Source of the DNA: Prostheceraeus crozeri | Lineage: Eukaryota > Platyhelminthes > Polycladida > Euryleptidae | NCBI GenBank assembly: GCA_907163375.1 | Contig: CAJQUW010001706.1 | Span: forward strand, 1 to 64,000 | DNA: 64,000 bases | Reading direction: 5' to 3' | Shown: positions 12,512-24,566 of the stretch, in pieces | Layout of the letters: each line of letters opens with the position of its first letter | Position numbering within the stretch: the first letter of the stretch is position 1 | Translations under genes and position numbers: made by a program | The notes under the pieces: generated by a model | What the model saw: only the letters and a program-made list of their open reading frames with translations | Databases searched by the model: none | Told to the model about the DNA's origin: nothing

Positions 12512-13632
12512 AGTAGGTAGAGTCGACTCAAAAAGTATCTGTATACAGTGAAAATTTTCATATGAAAAGATTCAGTTTTTTGAGGAGATTGCGTTCCCGT
12601 GGTCCGAAAAGTTATTTGAGCAGTTTTGAAAATAGTCAAAATTTTACAAATTTATATATTACCGACATGACGTCCCTACATAAGTAGTATGAAACAAGTT
12701 GGACATCAAAAAGTATGGATGTTTGCTAATAAGCATCCTAACTAAGCGGAAATTAAGCTGATTATCAAGGGAATTTCATGATCCGTATTTTAATGGAAGT
12801 CTTAATGAAAAAGTCGCGATATCATTCGTGCTTTCTTGGCTGCAGTGTCATGATTTTAATTCAATTTTCATCGGCATGATCTTATAATTCACTAATTGCA
12901 TGTTTCATTTCTTGAATCTGAATAGTGATGTGGAGCCATTTGCATCTTTTAAACTTAATTGAAATCATTGTCTTTGATTATGTGATTTTGTTCTACTAGT
13001 GGCAGGTTCCTTGTGATATGATCACGCTTGAGAAAATACACTCTTGAGGTTAGGCATGAAAGTAATAGGCACCCATCGAATTGTTAATTCAACAAATATA
13101 AAATCTCCAAACCTGTCATGACACTGAGAATCTGTAAAATACCATCATTCCTTCTACACTACTATCATGATCACTCAATTCCGCGGCAATCACTTCACAA
13201 CTGCAAAATTTGCATATTTCACATTTGGTAACAATTACCAATTATACTCCTTCGAGTTCATTTAATAAAATCGAAAGTGTATACACATTTGGGATTTAAT
13301 AAATGCGGAGTTACCACTCTACCTGATGTACTTACTCTATGGTCTGCGCTGTTCGGCAATGGATTAAAGGCATTTTTACCTTTTCTGAGGTGCACCATTT
13401 GCATACACTGATACTAGTCATCTACTTTCAGAAGATGTTTGGTGAACAATTTATAGAAGTGAGTACAGATTGACTTAAAATATTATCATTGGCATCCGGA
13501 TTCTCGTCTAAAGTCTGAACATGTCAGAAACGTCCCGTGAAGGACTAGTGACGTCAAAGCTTCATTCTTCACTCCCATCTTACACGATGACAATCGACAA
13601 TTGTAGTTGTAGCTGTAGTGTATTTATATATT
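12512..13632 (+). repeat. Dispersed repeat family 2, copy A1
   Basis: This block of about 1.1 kb is the reverse complement of 37556-38668, from GTCGACTCAAAA at the left end to GTAGTTGTAGCTGTAGTG at the right end, with few differences over most of its length. Part of it (12650-13342) is repeated immediately downstream at 13623-14308. There is no coding capacity. The termini are not obvious inverted repeats, so the class (Helitron-like, satellite-derived or other) stays open. Confidence 0.8.
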
Positions 13633-14308
13633 ACCGACATGACGCCTCTATATAAGTAGTATGAAACAAATTGGATATCAAAGGGAGTGAATACTTGCTA
13701 ATAACCATCCTCACTAAGCGGAATAAAGCTAATTTTCAAGGGAATTTCATGATCCGTATTTTAATGGAAGTCTTCATGAAAAAGTTCCGATCTTATTGTG
13801 CTTTCATGGCTAAAATTTCAAGTTTTTAATTCCATTTTCATCGGCATGATCTAAGATTCACTAAATTTATGTTTCATTTCTTGAATCTGAATAGTGATAT
13901 GGACCCATTTACATCTTTTAAAGTAAATTGAAATCATTGTCTTTGATTATGTGATTTTGCTCTACCAGTGGCAGGTTCCTTGTGATATGATCACCCTTGA
14001 GAAAATGCATTCTTGAGGTTAAGCATGAAAGTAGCAACTCATCGAGTTGCTAATTTAACAAGCAGTACCTCTCCAAGACTGTCATGACACGCAGGATCTG
14101 TAAAATACAATAATTCCTTCTGTATTACTATCATGATCACTCAATTCCGTCGTAAGTTCTTCAAAACTTCACAAATTTGCACTCACAATTGATAGCAATA
14201 CCCATTTGTATTCACCTCGAGTTCATTATTTAAAAAGTTGAAAGTGTATACACATTTGGGATTTAATAAATGCGGAGTTACCACTCTATCTAATATACTT
14301 GCTCGATG
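13623..14308 (+). repeat. Dispersed repeat family 2, tandem partial copy A2
   Basis: This is a second pass of the 12650-13342 segment, beginning ATTTATATATTACCGACATG and ending at GAGTTACCACTCTA..TATACTTGCT. The offset is about 973 bp, so the repeat exists here as an incomplete head-to-tail dimer. It differs from A1 by scattered substitutions. Confidence 0.75.
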
Positions 14309-16676
14309 GCTAGGTAATTACAAAATCGGTTCTTGTATGTAATTCAGACATGCGCATACATTGCAATATGGTAGCCTGCATCACAATGATGTTGCGTTCA
14401 TCAATCAATCATTGCCTGGGCTTACTGTAAGACAGGTTAGAGTCAATTCAAGGTTAATGCCAATTACAAGCAGTAGAAAAAACCGAGGAAGCGATGAAGA
14501 CAAGAATGACAGCTGAGAAACTCAACAGATGATTGAAACAATCTTAAGAAGGATATAGAATGGTCAAATATTCAGGACGTGATGGAATTATGAAACACGT
14601 GCATGTGAAGGATAGAAAGAATACATGTTCGATGAATGTTACAGTAAGTGTTAAACGAAGTTGACAGAAGGGAATTGGATAGCAAGATAGAAAATAAATA
14701 CGAAGTAAGACAGTGAACTGTAACGCAGAGAAATGTCGATAATAAAGTTTAACAGAATGTGAAGCTTCTTGGTGATCCAAATACATGAAGTTCATTTTCC
14801 AAAATCAGGAATGTCTGCTAGCACGTCACGCTTAACTGTGATTATGATGTCAACTGGTTAAATCCGGTGTCATTACAGTTCGCCTAACGACCTTCTTTAA
14901 TTTCTGAGATTTCTTGTTTCGCCTAAAATACCGGTACATCAATAATTCACAGATATGACATACCGGTACATAATTGTATGGATGTAAGTCATTGGAAAGA
15001 TTGGTTATATTATTATCATTAATCAATTAAATAGAGCTCACGGAGTCTGGAGGGTGTGTGTCAGCATTGTTCTTACTAACTAAAGTGTCGCCCTGGGTAA
15101 TAGCACTGCCGTCACAACCTTTACTCCGACATTCCCTTAAGTTCTGGACACTACCGCCCGATTTACGGAAAAAATATACCGCCTTCAATTTCAGCAGTTG
15201 ACCACCTATCTTCAATTTGATATACCCCGCCGCCTCACACACATCGATGCTCTCTGAATAATGAACAAAAAGTTTTATTCTAAAAGTCATTCACAATCGG
15301 CAAGCGATAATCGAGCGAACAGGGAATTTCACAGTAGGTCCTCAGCAGCACTACAAATAAAACAAATTGAAAGACAAGTGAGACAGTCGAGTCATTGTAA
15401 TCATCACAGGTATCCTCCAACACTAACTGATTCTGATGATTTAGTAATTTTGGTTTTCTTAGGCGTAACGATGCTCCTCATTTAAGCGAAACGAGACTTT
15501 TTGTACTCTCTAACCCCTATTGCGCCACACAAATTTAGGACAAAGATTAGACGAATCGTAATTAGGGGAAACGAAAAGTAGGCTTTACATGTATCGCATC
15601 CAAAAGTTACTTTTGAGTACGAACAAGAGATTGGTGTTGTTGCTCTATGGACTCATTCGAATACAAAATCTGTTCATATTGAAATTCTATGCATCTCATT
15701 AAAGTCATCACGTAACAAACATGGCAAAATTCAAAATTTCGTACGAAAAGTGCTCCTCAGAGAGTTCACAATTTTGACATTCCTCTCGACCAAATCCAGC
15801 GATTTTTGCAGATAGATTTGAAAAAAGATTAAATATTAAGAAAGCGCGCATCAGCAGGCTTAGCTTTAAAACATGCACAAGATAGATGCGACGATGCAGA
15901 CTGGATTACCCCAGTATGGATAGGGTTAACAGGCTGTACTAGCAAAACTTTGTAAAATCATCTTTTTCAAACAGAATCCGCTTCTGAAGAAAATCCGCCC
16001 TCAAATAGCATGCACTTCTCTGTATAAATATCTACTGTCTGTGTTCATTGGTTGTGAAACTTTGTAATGACATCGCAAAATTAACTTTTATTACATTCTA
16101 TAGTAAACCTGAATGTAAAGATGAAAATTACCACACTTGTCAATAAATTTATTCCAAAAAAAAGAAGTTAAGTAATAGAAGAAGTTAAGAAGTTAACTAT
16201 AATAGACCTGAATGTCATTATTTTCATCATTTTCGCTATTACTTGTTGATTTAGACATCTTTATACTTTGATAATCATTGCCAATTTATGAGTACTTGAA
16301 TCAGTTTCTGATTCATTATCACTTTCCCAATCTTCCTGTGAGTCTTCGTAAATCTCAAGTAAGAATAGTAAATCTGTTTGACAGTTGCCACTTACTTCAG
16401 AAAAACGTTTGCACGTATAATACTGTTGTAGTCAAAGACTCAAAACCTACGTCCAGTTGCGCTGAAGATTTCATTTTAGTGAACATGCAATGTCATTAAA
16501 ATGCAACCATCTTTCAAACCAAGCAAGCCATGGCCATCAGATTTCTAGTTGCTTACTTTCTACGTACTATGTAAATTTAGAATGAAGGATAATAAATTTG
16601 GCACAATAGCCTACTTTTGGCGTGAGAGCGTTTTTAAAATTTCAATGTTTGTAATATTTTGGCTGATTTCGGTTTA
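14309..16676. other. Non-coding stretch, nothing recognised
   Basis: No gene or element ends that I can support. The short frames at 15027-15290 and 15261-15485 overlap on opposite strands and show no domain. Confidence 0.4.
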
Positions 16677-16678
16677 TA

Positions 16679-17694
16679 CCGGGTGTTTCAAAAGTTTTAG
16701 TACAAGAACTTTACTAATATTTTATGAGTTTAATCGGTGTTGAATCAAATTTATAATAACATTATAGAGAAATTCAAACATACTAGCACATTACTCGAAA
16801 ACATTTCCTCGTGATTCACGACACAGATGCAATCTCTTCTCAAAATCTCTCATGGTGTCTCGATACATTCGCAAAGGAATTCCGTGAATTTTGTCTCCAA
16901 TTGCTGATCTTAGGGACTGAAGATTTTGAAGAAATTGCACTCATCAGAGAAGACAATTTTTCTTGACCATGAAGGATCTCCGCGAAATCGGTCAATCATT
17001 ATTTCGCAGAATTGCAGGCGCCTGTCCTCATCCCCATCAAAGAGCAGTTGGCAACAGCTGGCCTTAGGGCTTCATTCCAGATTTATTTAGGCAACGAAAC
17101 ACACTAGATGGAGAGATGTCATTGTCACGAGCAATTTGGCGTATCGATGATCGTGGATTTTCATTCACTTCTTCTTGAACGAGTTCAAGTGAATCATCAC
17201 CGGATGCCGTTACAGGATGCACTGATCTTGGTCTGTCTTTCGATAACGAACCGGTTTCCAACAGTTTCAATTTCCAATAATTAATCTGTGATCTTGATGG
17301 AGGATTTCGTCCGTACTTCCCTTCAAACTTTCGCTGACTTTCGCCTGAATTTTCGTAGGCGAGAGCCCAGGCACAGCACATGACTTGCTCTTCAAGCGAA
17401 TACATTGTGAATGATTTCACGGTGATAATTGCATCGTCAGCTTTCATTAACAAAATTCAAAAATTCAAAATCATCGTTGATTCGGCTGCTGTGTTCTAGT
17501 ATTGAATCGATCATAGACATCTTATTCAACAATTCAAGAATTTCAAACTATCTGAATAGCTATCGAACATCTCATCCTCCACAGTCATGTAGATTGACTG
17601 AATAGTTTAGGCTACCTTTTTGACTTGATTCAGCACCGATTAAACTCATATAATATTAGTAAAATTCTTGTACTAAAACTTCTGAAACACCCGG
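16679..17694 (-). mobile_element. Internally deleted mariner-superfamily element with 60-bp TIRs and TA target duplication
   Basis: The terminal inverted repeats begin CCGGGTGTTTCARAAG and run for about 65 bp through TTTTAGTACAAGAA and GAGTTTAATCGGTG. TA flanks both ends (16677-16678 and 17695-17696), which is the expected mariner target duplication. The minus strand encodes the N-terminal part of a transposase (see next entry). It is followed by an abrupt jump to the C-terminal end (GIPLRMYRDTMRDFEKR, then a CRESR..VFE-like tail). The catalytic core is largely missing, so the copy is nonautonomous. Confidence 0.88.
17064..17453 (-). pseudogene. Mariner-type transposase, N-terminal DNA-binding part
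   Basis: A 129-codon open frame on the minus strand. Residues about 18-70 (SLEEQVMCCAWALAYENSGE onward to RSQINYWKLKLLETGSL) look like the helix-turn-helix domain found at the N-terminus of many invertebrate mariner-like transposases. Residues about 75-129 (RPRSV, then NPRSSIRQIARDNDISPSSV) are a second helix-turn-helix typical of this family. The frame stops at MKP. Beyond it on the minus strand the text continues in other frames with an RLQFCE..MIDRF and FSDE segment, which contains the first catalytic acidic box. The rest of the DDE core is missing. The piece lies inside 60-bp TIRs, so it belongs to that element. It cannot make a working transposase. Confidence 0.8.
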
Positions 17695-17696
17695 TA

Positions 17697-18574
17697 TTCT
17701 CTTCTAATGCATATTGCGGCATCAATTATAGATGAAATAAGTTTATACTAAAGAAAGTTTTCTTCCTATTACTATGAAGATATTCACAAATGCAAAGTTT
17801 CTGAATTTGAAATCATGTGCTCATTGTGCATGGATGTTTGAAATTCAAATTTCGAATATGACATAAATTTCATTATTGATTTATTAATCACAATAAATTT
17901 ATTATTTTTTGTACTTTTTTAGTTCTGCATCTTGTCAGCAATTATTGAAATTTTTCATAATCTTTTTGCTTTTAGCCTCAGTATCTGGACAAAAGTCACC
18001 GCATTGGGTTGTTTCTCCACTTACAGAAACTAAATATTCAATTTTGCGATTTTTTATTGATATTTGAGCTGAACTAAAAGCTTGAATTATTTGACCTTTG
18101 ACCTCATCTAATTCAATGATGTAATCTCAGAGCGATTCATTAATCATCGTTTCATTAACCACCTTAACCAAATCTTTCGATTAGTGCATGGTTTATTAGT
18201 TTTTGTTGTCATTTTTCATTTCAAATTGTGATCTAATGGAAATTTGCTAAAAATTGTCGCTTTTTGACATTTGACCTCAGCCAGGGATGGTTTTTCTGAA
18301 TCCCCATTCAATGCCTTTTTGACTGATGTGTGGCTTGGCAAAATTGATGCAATAGTTTGTTAGATTAGCAGGGGGAGGGGGAAATTCGGAAAAACACCCC
18401 ATTGGGACGAGGGTTAGGCATAGCGATCAGACAAGCGATCACAAGCAAGACAGACAATAGGACACTAGAGAAAATCAAACAATGCAAATGTCACAGCGTT
18501 TTTATATAGTGTGTACTCGAAATAAACAGAGATGTTTTTCTTCGCATGTTCCGCCCTAAAAATAGAGCTCACAC
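17697..18574. other. Non-coding stretch, nothing recognised
   Basis: AT-rich, with a G-run (GGGGGAGGGGG) near 18371. No gene signal. Confidence 0.4.
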
Positions 18575-18804
18575 TAAATTTAGTCCGGCTGCTGGAACGA
18601 GGCCGAAAATGAAACTTTCACAGAAAGATGCACATCTATACAACGAATCTGCGCGTCTGCCGAGTTCTATCCGGTTCCTGTTCTTGTCAGACATTATCAA
18701 GGAAAAATGTATGTACATGTGGATGTAAATCCAATGGGAATTGTGGATCGACGGTTTTAGATGAGAATTTCCATGTTTTCATTGAATGAGTTTTTCATAT
18801 AGAA
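18575..18804 (+). repeat. Dispersed repeat family 3, left half (split by hAT)
   Basis: It matches the reverse complement of 61840-61990, with shared GGCCGAAAATGA, ATCTGCGCGTCTGCC and CTTCTTGTCAGACA-like text. The match resumes at 21083 after the hAT element. The two halves were therefore one copy before the insertion. Confidence 0.7.
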
Positions 18805-18934
18805 CAGGGGTGCGCAACCTGCGGCCGTGGTGGAGGCAAAGTGCGGCCGTAACAATGAGCAGTAAATGAAAAAGAATATCGTATATATATTGGAAATATT
18901 TCTGGAGTTCAAGGCAATCGAAAAACAATCGTCA

Positions 18935-19931
18935 CACTGTAAATCGCTCAATACCAATCACATACGAAGGATGCATACCAAAATATTTTTTGGTATATTT
19001 CTGCATGATCTTGGTATATATTTTTTTGCTTTTCGCATGTTATTTCAAGTGTGGTATACTTTACATAATAAAAAAGCCATACCAGCACAATGTTAAAAGA
19101 AAGCATCAATCATGTCCAAAGTATGTTGATTTAAGGCTTTTTGTCAATAAAGATCAGAGTAATGCTACTACTGCTCTGTAAGTAGTGAGATAATGACATT
19201 TTATAGTCAAGCTAACAATACTGAATTCGATTTTAATACATGTAAGTCCAAGGCATTTCATAAATAATCAATAAGTATTTGACCATCAACAATTATGCAT
19301 TATGTAATTCTGGAACTAAGCATATTATCAATCCAAAATAAAGACACATTATAATTCATGAACGCAAAAATAGTTATGTTTGAGATATATAAGTCAACAT
19401 GGTTGCTTAAAAGTTATCGTTATATTGAAATGATGTTTATCAATTTAGTTCAAGGAAATGAGCTAATTATAAGTCTTGTGAATGCTGTAAGACAAGTTGC
19501 AAAGATGACACTCGGCTTTAATTCCACAACAAATCTAATCTAGTTAAATACCACACTTTCACAAAGAAATATTCACGGCTGGTATTACTGGAAAAAAGTT
19601 ATTTGTAAGTAGTATGTAGTATAACATATTTTTTGCCATATGACATAAAGCTATTCATACGAAAGACATACGAAACACATACTAATTTGCATCGGGTCTC
19701 GTATATAAAACATACCAAGAATTCGTATTTCAACGTAAAACAGCCAATCACAGTTAGCATAGTTCGTATCGTTTACATACCAATCACATACGAAAGTAAA
19801 TGGCCATTCGCATGAAAAACATACCAGATTTCTTTATATATACGAGAATCTCGTATCAAATGTTGGTTTCAAATTGTATGTAAACTTGGTATGTGTTTGT
19901 ATGTAATTTTCGTATCCAGCGATTTACAGTG
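18935..19931. mobile_element. 1-kb nonautonomous DNA element, copy 1, nested in hAT
   Basis: It starts CACTGTAAATCGCT and ends with the inverse AGCGATTTACAGTG. Just inside are ACCAATCACATACGAA on the left and several inverted or direct ACATACGAAA/TTTCGTATG words on the right (19640-19920). A second copy lies at 51867-53084. There is no coding capacity. Flanking bases do not form an obvious duplication in this copy, whereas copy 2 has TA on both sides, which suggests a Tc1/mariner-type origin. Confidence 0.82.
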
Positions 19932-20119
19932 AGCATGCAGTCACCTTGTAACTCTCGAACTCCTATATGCCTAAGCTGCTTGGAAAAATGCGCGCCCGCA
20001 GGCGCGATGAAGGCGTTCAAGCAGTTCGATAACTCATGAATAGAATATGCGCTCAACCAAGAATTTAGTGCGCGGTTCGACGACTTGCTCCTAAAATAAA
20101 ACTCGTTGTCTCGCCGCAC

Positions 20120-20470
20120 CTGATCCAGATAGAAGAGGTTTCATTTGAACTTCAGATGGAAGTGATCGAGTTGAAGGCGAATGATTGTCTTGTGAAACAG
20201 TTCGAAAATGATGGTATTTTGCATGAAATATGGAAATCAGCTGTGGAATATCTAAGATTGCAACAGTTGGTCCAAAATGTTTTAGTTTTACTGTTTGGAA
20301 GCACATACGTTTGCGAGCCAGCGTTCTCTAAATTGAATTTCATAAAGAACAAGTACCGGACGCGCTTAACAAAAAACAATCTCGAGAATAGTTTATGTTT
20401 AATGACATCCTCTCAAGTGCCTGATTTTCAAAGTTTGGTCAACGACGGACAGCAGCAAGTTAGTCACTGA
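20120..20470 (+). pseudogene. hAT transposase, C-terminal dimerisation region
   Basis: The open frame ending at 20470 carries the conserved hAT family C-terminal block. It contains LKANDCLVKQFEND, then FGSTYVCEPAFSKLNFIKNK and RTRLTKNNLENSLCLM, as in ZBED/SCAND3-like and Charlie-type transposases. Upstream (about 20050-20110) the EFSARFDDLLLK text of the same protein is visible in another frame before a stop. The BED finger and most of the RNase-H-like catalytic domain are absent. It lies inside the TIRs of the hAT element and is dead. Confidence 0.85.
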
Positions 20471-21082
20471 GTCTTACACTGATGCTGTAATTTCTTTACG
20501 AGATATTATATTTCTACCTATTTAGATTAAGTGTATTTTCATAAATAAAATATGTTAAAATTTCAGTTGTGCTTTTATTTCACATTTATCATTAAATGTA
20601 AAGCTCACATTTTGGGTTGAGAAAGAACAGCATGATTAGTAATAATAAGATAGCCTACTTCATAACTTCAATAAGCGCTAGGTAGGCAGGCTTATATACG
20701 AGTGAATGCCTAGACTAGAGCGGCTCTGTGATGAATGAATGAATTTTGTATGACTCGTGATTCCTCTATGAATTATTGCAGTAGCTTAGTAAAGTATTTT
20801 CTCCTTCGGTTGTCTTTACAAAAGCATGCTTTCAACTTTTCAAGTACTAACACCTGAAGCTCAACGTCGGTCGTATATGGGTTAACTTGCTAACTCATTC
20901 TTTACGAAGCAGGCCTTTATGCGATTTTCACTGCATCATTCATCTGGGAAAGCTAATTTGAGTGGTGGAATATAAAAAGGATTGGCCATTGACCTAGTTG
21001 TTTGCACACATATTAAGTGCGGCCGTGATTCTTTCGGCCTTCAAAATGGCGGCCGAAATATGTAAAAGGTTGCGCACCCCTG

Positions 21083-21230
21083 ATATAGAATGTCTTCAAG
21101 TCATTTCCTACATGACCATGCTTCTGATCGACGATACACTCGAGAATGTGGTGGCTAAATTTGATTAAAATTGATCAAAATGTTGTGCTTGTCGTAGCTA
21201 AGATACTTGAAAAATATGAATGTGTTTAGT
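21083..21230 (+). repeat. Dispersed repeat family 3, right half
   Basis: It begins with the second copy of the ATATAGAA duplication and continues TGTCTTCAAGTCATTTCCTA. This matches the reverse complement of the 61.7-kb copy (TGTCTTCAGGTCATTTCCTA). With 18575-18804 it forms the pre-insertion target. Confidence 0.65.
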
Positions 21231-22498
21231 TTCAGAGACAAAGGTGCATTAACATGAAAAGAAACGACAAATTGCCCTTGGAATTAGTACTTCACACTCT
21301 ATTATTGAAAATATAGAAAATTGTCAAATCGTCAGTCTGTTTTCCATTTTTTCTGCATTGCATCTTCTTTTCACCAAGTCTGACAAGAACTGTGAGGAAG
21401 GATGGGGTTTAGGTTGGAAAAATATGGTTTTTCTCTCCTTGAACTCAAAATGCATGTTTTTAATATCCTTTTGATGGGTTCCTACATATTTGGAATCTTT
21501 AGAACATCTCTGACTTATGTTGCAGTCATCTTAAGTCTTAATAATGATTACAGGCAGCGTTTAAATAGTTAAAAAATGCCCAATCTTTACCGCGGACATG
21601 TAGGAAACTTCCAAGCTATAAACAATCAAAAACTCATGACTCAAGGGAAGTAACACAGTAATTACTCCCCTACATCTCAAATAAAAGAGGTGAAAATCTA
21701 AAACTTTAGTCTGAGGGTCTTCTATAAATGGTGTGGCGCATGGATGATTGACTTCATTTGAGACTTGCTTCCATCTTAGTTTTTTCTACAGAGGCATTTC
21801 CAACTTTTGCCCCGTCTAACCTTTACTCAAACTTCCCCCAACCTCGCAGATTCGCCCGGGAAGTTGCGAATAAGGGAAGTATAGTAGGCCTAGCTACAAA
21901 ATCTGTATATCGTAATTTCATTGATGTGTAAAGAAACTTTCGATCTTTGTGACAGCTGCTATTATATGTAATTGGTACATTTTTTTATGCCAAGGTATCA
22001 TAATGCGTCTCTTGTCAAGTTAAGTGATTATTGGTGCAGTACTGTTTGTATAAAAACTTGTTTTCCCCATTTCTAAACGAATTAATATCAACGGATTGAG
22101 CTGAACTTTAAACAGAATATGCTTACCCCTGACGTGAAGTTTGAAAGAAATTTTAAAAAGGAAGTCGACTACTTATTTGAACAGCTTGGAGAAATACATG
22201 TCCGGCTGAGGTTATATGTACTTCCCGGATATAGATTATAAGTGAACATGTTGCAGTATGATCCTGTAATTCAACATCAGGAGGCAGTGAACGACACCAG
22301 GCCGTCACTATTTTAAGAATCAATTTGTTATTCGTGACCGCAATTTTTCATTATTGCGAGTTTGAGTCGGATTTGACTTGTTCAAATGTAAAAGGTCAAG
22401 CTGTCAACTGTTTGAGGTCTGAGGAACTTCAAAAGCTTTTTCTTAAAATAAATAACAGCTCAAGTGACGGATCGTTCGACGATGCGATACTTCAATAT
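21231..22498. other. Non-coding stretch, nothing recognised
   Basis: No gene or element end supported. A 61-codon frame at 22325-22510 runs into the next element's arm and is not taken as a gene. Confidence 0.4.
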
Positions 22499-22552
22499 GC
22501 TTTGATATGAAAATAAGGAACGTCTTTTCAAATAAAGATAAATTATTCAAAT

Positions 22553-22618
22553 TTAACCGGTTTCGATTGGAGGACAGTGAGATGGGCTACTGGCCAAAAT
22601 CTTCGTCAGGAAGTTGAA
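22553..22618 (-). ncRNA. Hammerhead-like ribozyme motif in Penelope-like arm
   Basis: Read on the minus strand: CTGACGA, one extra A, then GATT...AATC as a short stem, then GAAAC, then CCGGTT. Core order and spacing match the small type I hammerheads reported from Penelope-like elements. The extra A between core and stem II is irregular, so activity is uncertain. The corresponding site in the right arm (about 23815-23880) is changed in the first core box. Confidence 0.45.
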
Positions 22619-22939
22619 AGTGGTGTAATTATGTACATGTTAACATTAGTTAGTAAATTTGAAACTTGGGCTATCATAGGCCTATATCAAAAGGATTATG
22701 TCATAGTGCATAAGTAAGAGAAAAGTCATACACAAAATCACTCATAGAAGTAGGACATAGTGATAGGAGATTTGGGTTCAACAAAGGGAGATCGTTGTAA
22801 AAGATGCTGTATGTTTATCACATGAGGCCAATCTGTCATCAGTTGACCAATAAACCTGAGTTCTTCTGTTTTCCTCGGTTTCTTGTTTCCGTTCAGTTCT
22901 TTCAATATAGATAACCTATTTTCCTTTCAGATTCATTAT

Positions 22940-23110
22940 GCTTGTGCTCTGTGAATGTAGAACAACTTTGTTTGTATTCTTATGGGCAACGTCATAACGA
23001 TGTTCATTCATACGCTCTCTTGCACTCATACCAGATTCACCGATATAAATAAAGTTACAATCATTAAAACGAATAGAATATACAATACTTTTTGCTATGC
23101 ATGTTGTTTT
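22940..23110 (-). pseudogene. Penelope-like GIY-YIG endonuclease tail
   Basis: On the minus strand: YSIRFNDCNFIYIGESGMS, then ARERMNEHRYDVAHKN. This fits the second half of a GIY-YIG module (IYIGE, the conserved R in ARER, and the NEH box). The GIY half is not clear. It is the C-terminal end of a Penelope-like protein, lying in the arm opposite in orientation to the RT fragment at 23245. Confidence 0.75.
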
Positions 23111-23244
23111 GCTTGCAGTTATTTTGTATGGTAAATTTGTAGCTGACGATGTTATAAATTCATCTGACGATAGAATATTACATGGTGATTGGAGAATACA
23201 AATTGATCTAGTTTTAAGATAACTAGATCACATTGTAATCTTAA

Positions 23245-23560
23245 TAAAGATGAAATGAATAATTTGAGAGATTTGAGAAAAGACGAAAGCATTGTGATAA
23301 AACCTGCGGATAAAGGTTGTGCTGTTGTTCCTTTTTGAGGAAGAGCTGACTATTGTAATGAAGCATATCACCAGTAAAATGGCAATATTACTTATCGCCA
23401 CGAAGATCAGACATTACGTTATAAAGATGAGATCGCTGATGAACTTGATCAACTTATCCAACATGGAAAGATTCCGATTGAAGCCGTGAAAAGAATAAAA
23501 CCTCCATTATAACCAAGAAAGTTGCCCATAAGAGTACAGACAAAGTTGTTTCATTTCACT
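23245..23560 (+). pseudogene. Penelope-like reverse transcriptase, N-terminal fragment
   Basis: The plus strand reads LRDLRKDESIVIKPADKGCA, the hallmark box at the start of Penelope-like RT domains (IVIKPADKG), followed by VVPF and a stop. It then continues with YKDEIADELDQLIQHGKIP, matching the family's downstream spacer. Two stops interrupt this short stretch. After PRK the sequence jumps to text equivalent to the region after the GIY-YIG domain, so palm and thumb are missing. No function is possible. Confidence 0.8.
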
Positions 23561-23951
23561 ACATGCACAGAACCCAGCCATAATGAATCTGAAAGGAAAA
23601 TATCTATATTGAAAGAACTGAACGGAAACAAGAACAGAGGAAAACAGAAGAGCTCAGGTTTATTGGTCAACTGATGACAGATTGTCCTCATGTGATAAAC
23701 ATGCAGCATCTTTTACAACGATCTCCCTTTGTTGAACCCAAATCTCCTATCACTATGTCCTACTTCTATGAGTGATTTTGTACATGACTTTTCTCTTACA
23801 TATTCACTATGACATAATCCTGAATGATGATAACCCAGCACCCCGTCCAACTGTCCTCCAATCGAAACCGGTTAAATTTGAATAATTTATCTTTATTTGA
23901 AAAGACGTTCTTTATTTTCATATAAAAGCAACATCAAAAGCTTGCCATCTG

Positions 23952-24560
23952 TGCATGTCGATAATGTCTAAAGTCTTTATTTCATCAAATCAGTCACTTT
24001 TTGTTATTTAAGCAATATCAGAGGATGACATGAGACCCAATCCGCGGGAGGGGTACCTGAGATTGAAAATAATTACTAGATCAGATTATGCATATGTCTA
24101 GATTCCATGAACGCTGGAAACTCTGTTAAAGGTGAGGGTGGATCGTACGATAGTCTCTTACAGCGATTGTCAGAATCAGAAATTTTCACAGTTGGGCAAT
24201 TCTCATTCAAGACGCGCCAAATGTGAAAAAATATGTCTTCTCTTCTGAAATCCAAATATTAGCAAGATCAGTGCGATTTTTCTGTACAGATCAGTAATAC
24301 TACACCTCTAGTATGTGGGACACATAAAATTTTCGTTCTTTTCCGAGTCCTCATCATTTAGATTGACGTCGGTCTTATGACAAATGGCCTATTTCTTCAT
24401 GTCCACGATAAAGCTACTTTACTAAGATGTGAAATTTTGCATCATTGATGAAGGAATCGAGCTATAGCCTCTATATGCCATTTGTGGGATAACGTTGCCT
24501 TATACATGAAATATTGTGGCAAATGACTGTGATATACATAATGCAGAATATCGAACTATA
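23952..24560. other. Non-coding stretch, nothing recognised
   Basis: No supportable gene or repeat. Confidence 0.35.
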
Positions 24561-24566
24561 AATATC

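Larger units (their letters stand above)
18805..21082 (+). mobile_element. hAT transposon with 8-bp target duplication ATATAGAA, itself carrying an insertion
   Basis: The ends are CAGGGGTGCGCAACCT on the left and its inverse AGGTTGCGCACCCCTG on the right, the typical terminus of ZBED/Charlie-like hAT elements. Subterminal GCGGCCG blocks sit at both ends. The 8 bp ATATAGAA occur directly outside both ends (18797-18804 and 21083-21090), which is a perfect hAT target duplication. The element is 2278 bp long, including a 997-bp secondary insertion at 18935-19931. Only the C-terminal part of the transposase remains (to 20470). Confidence 0.93.
22499..23951 (+). mobile_element. Penelope-like element with long inverted arms, internally deleted
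   Basis: Left arm 22499-23005 and right arm 23518-23951 are inverted copies of each other. Shared outer text includes ATGAAAATAARGAACGTCTT and TTTAACCGGTTTCGATTGGA. Between and within them lie two pieces of a Penelope-type retroelement. One is an RT N-terminal piece on the plus strand (23245-23520). The other is a GIY-YIG endonuclease tail on the minus strand (left arm, about 22940-23110), repeated in part in the right arm. The right arm joins the RT start almost directly to the endonuclease tail, so most of the RT is deleted. Inverted flanking copies are common for this class. Several stops show it is dead. Confidence 0.8.
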
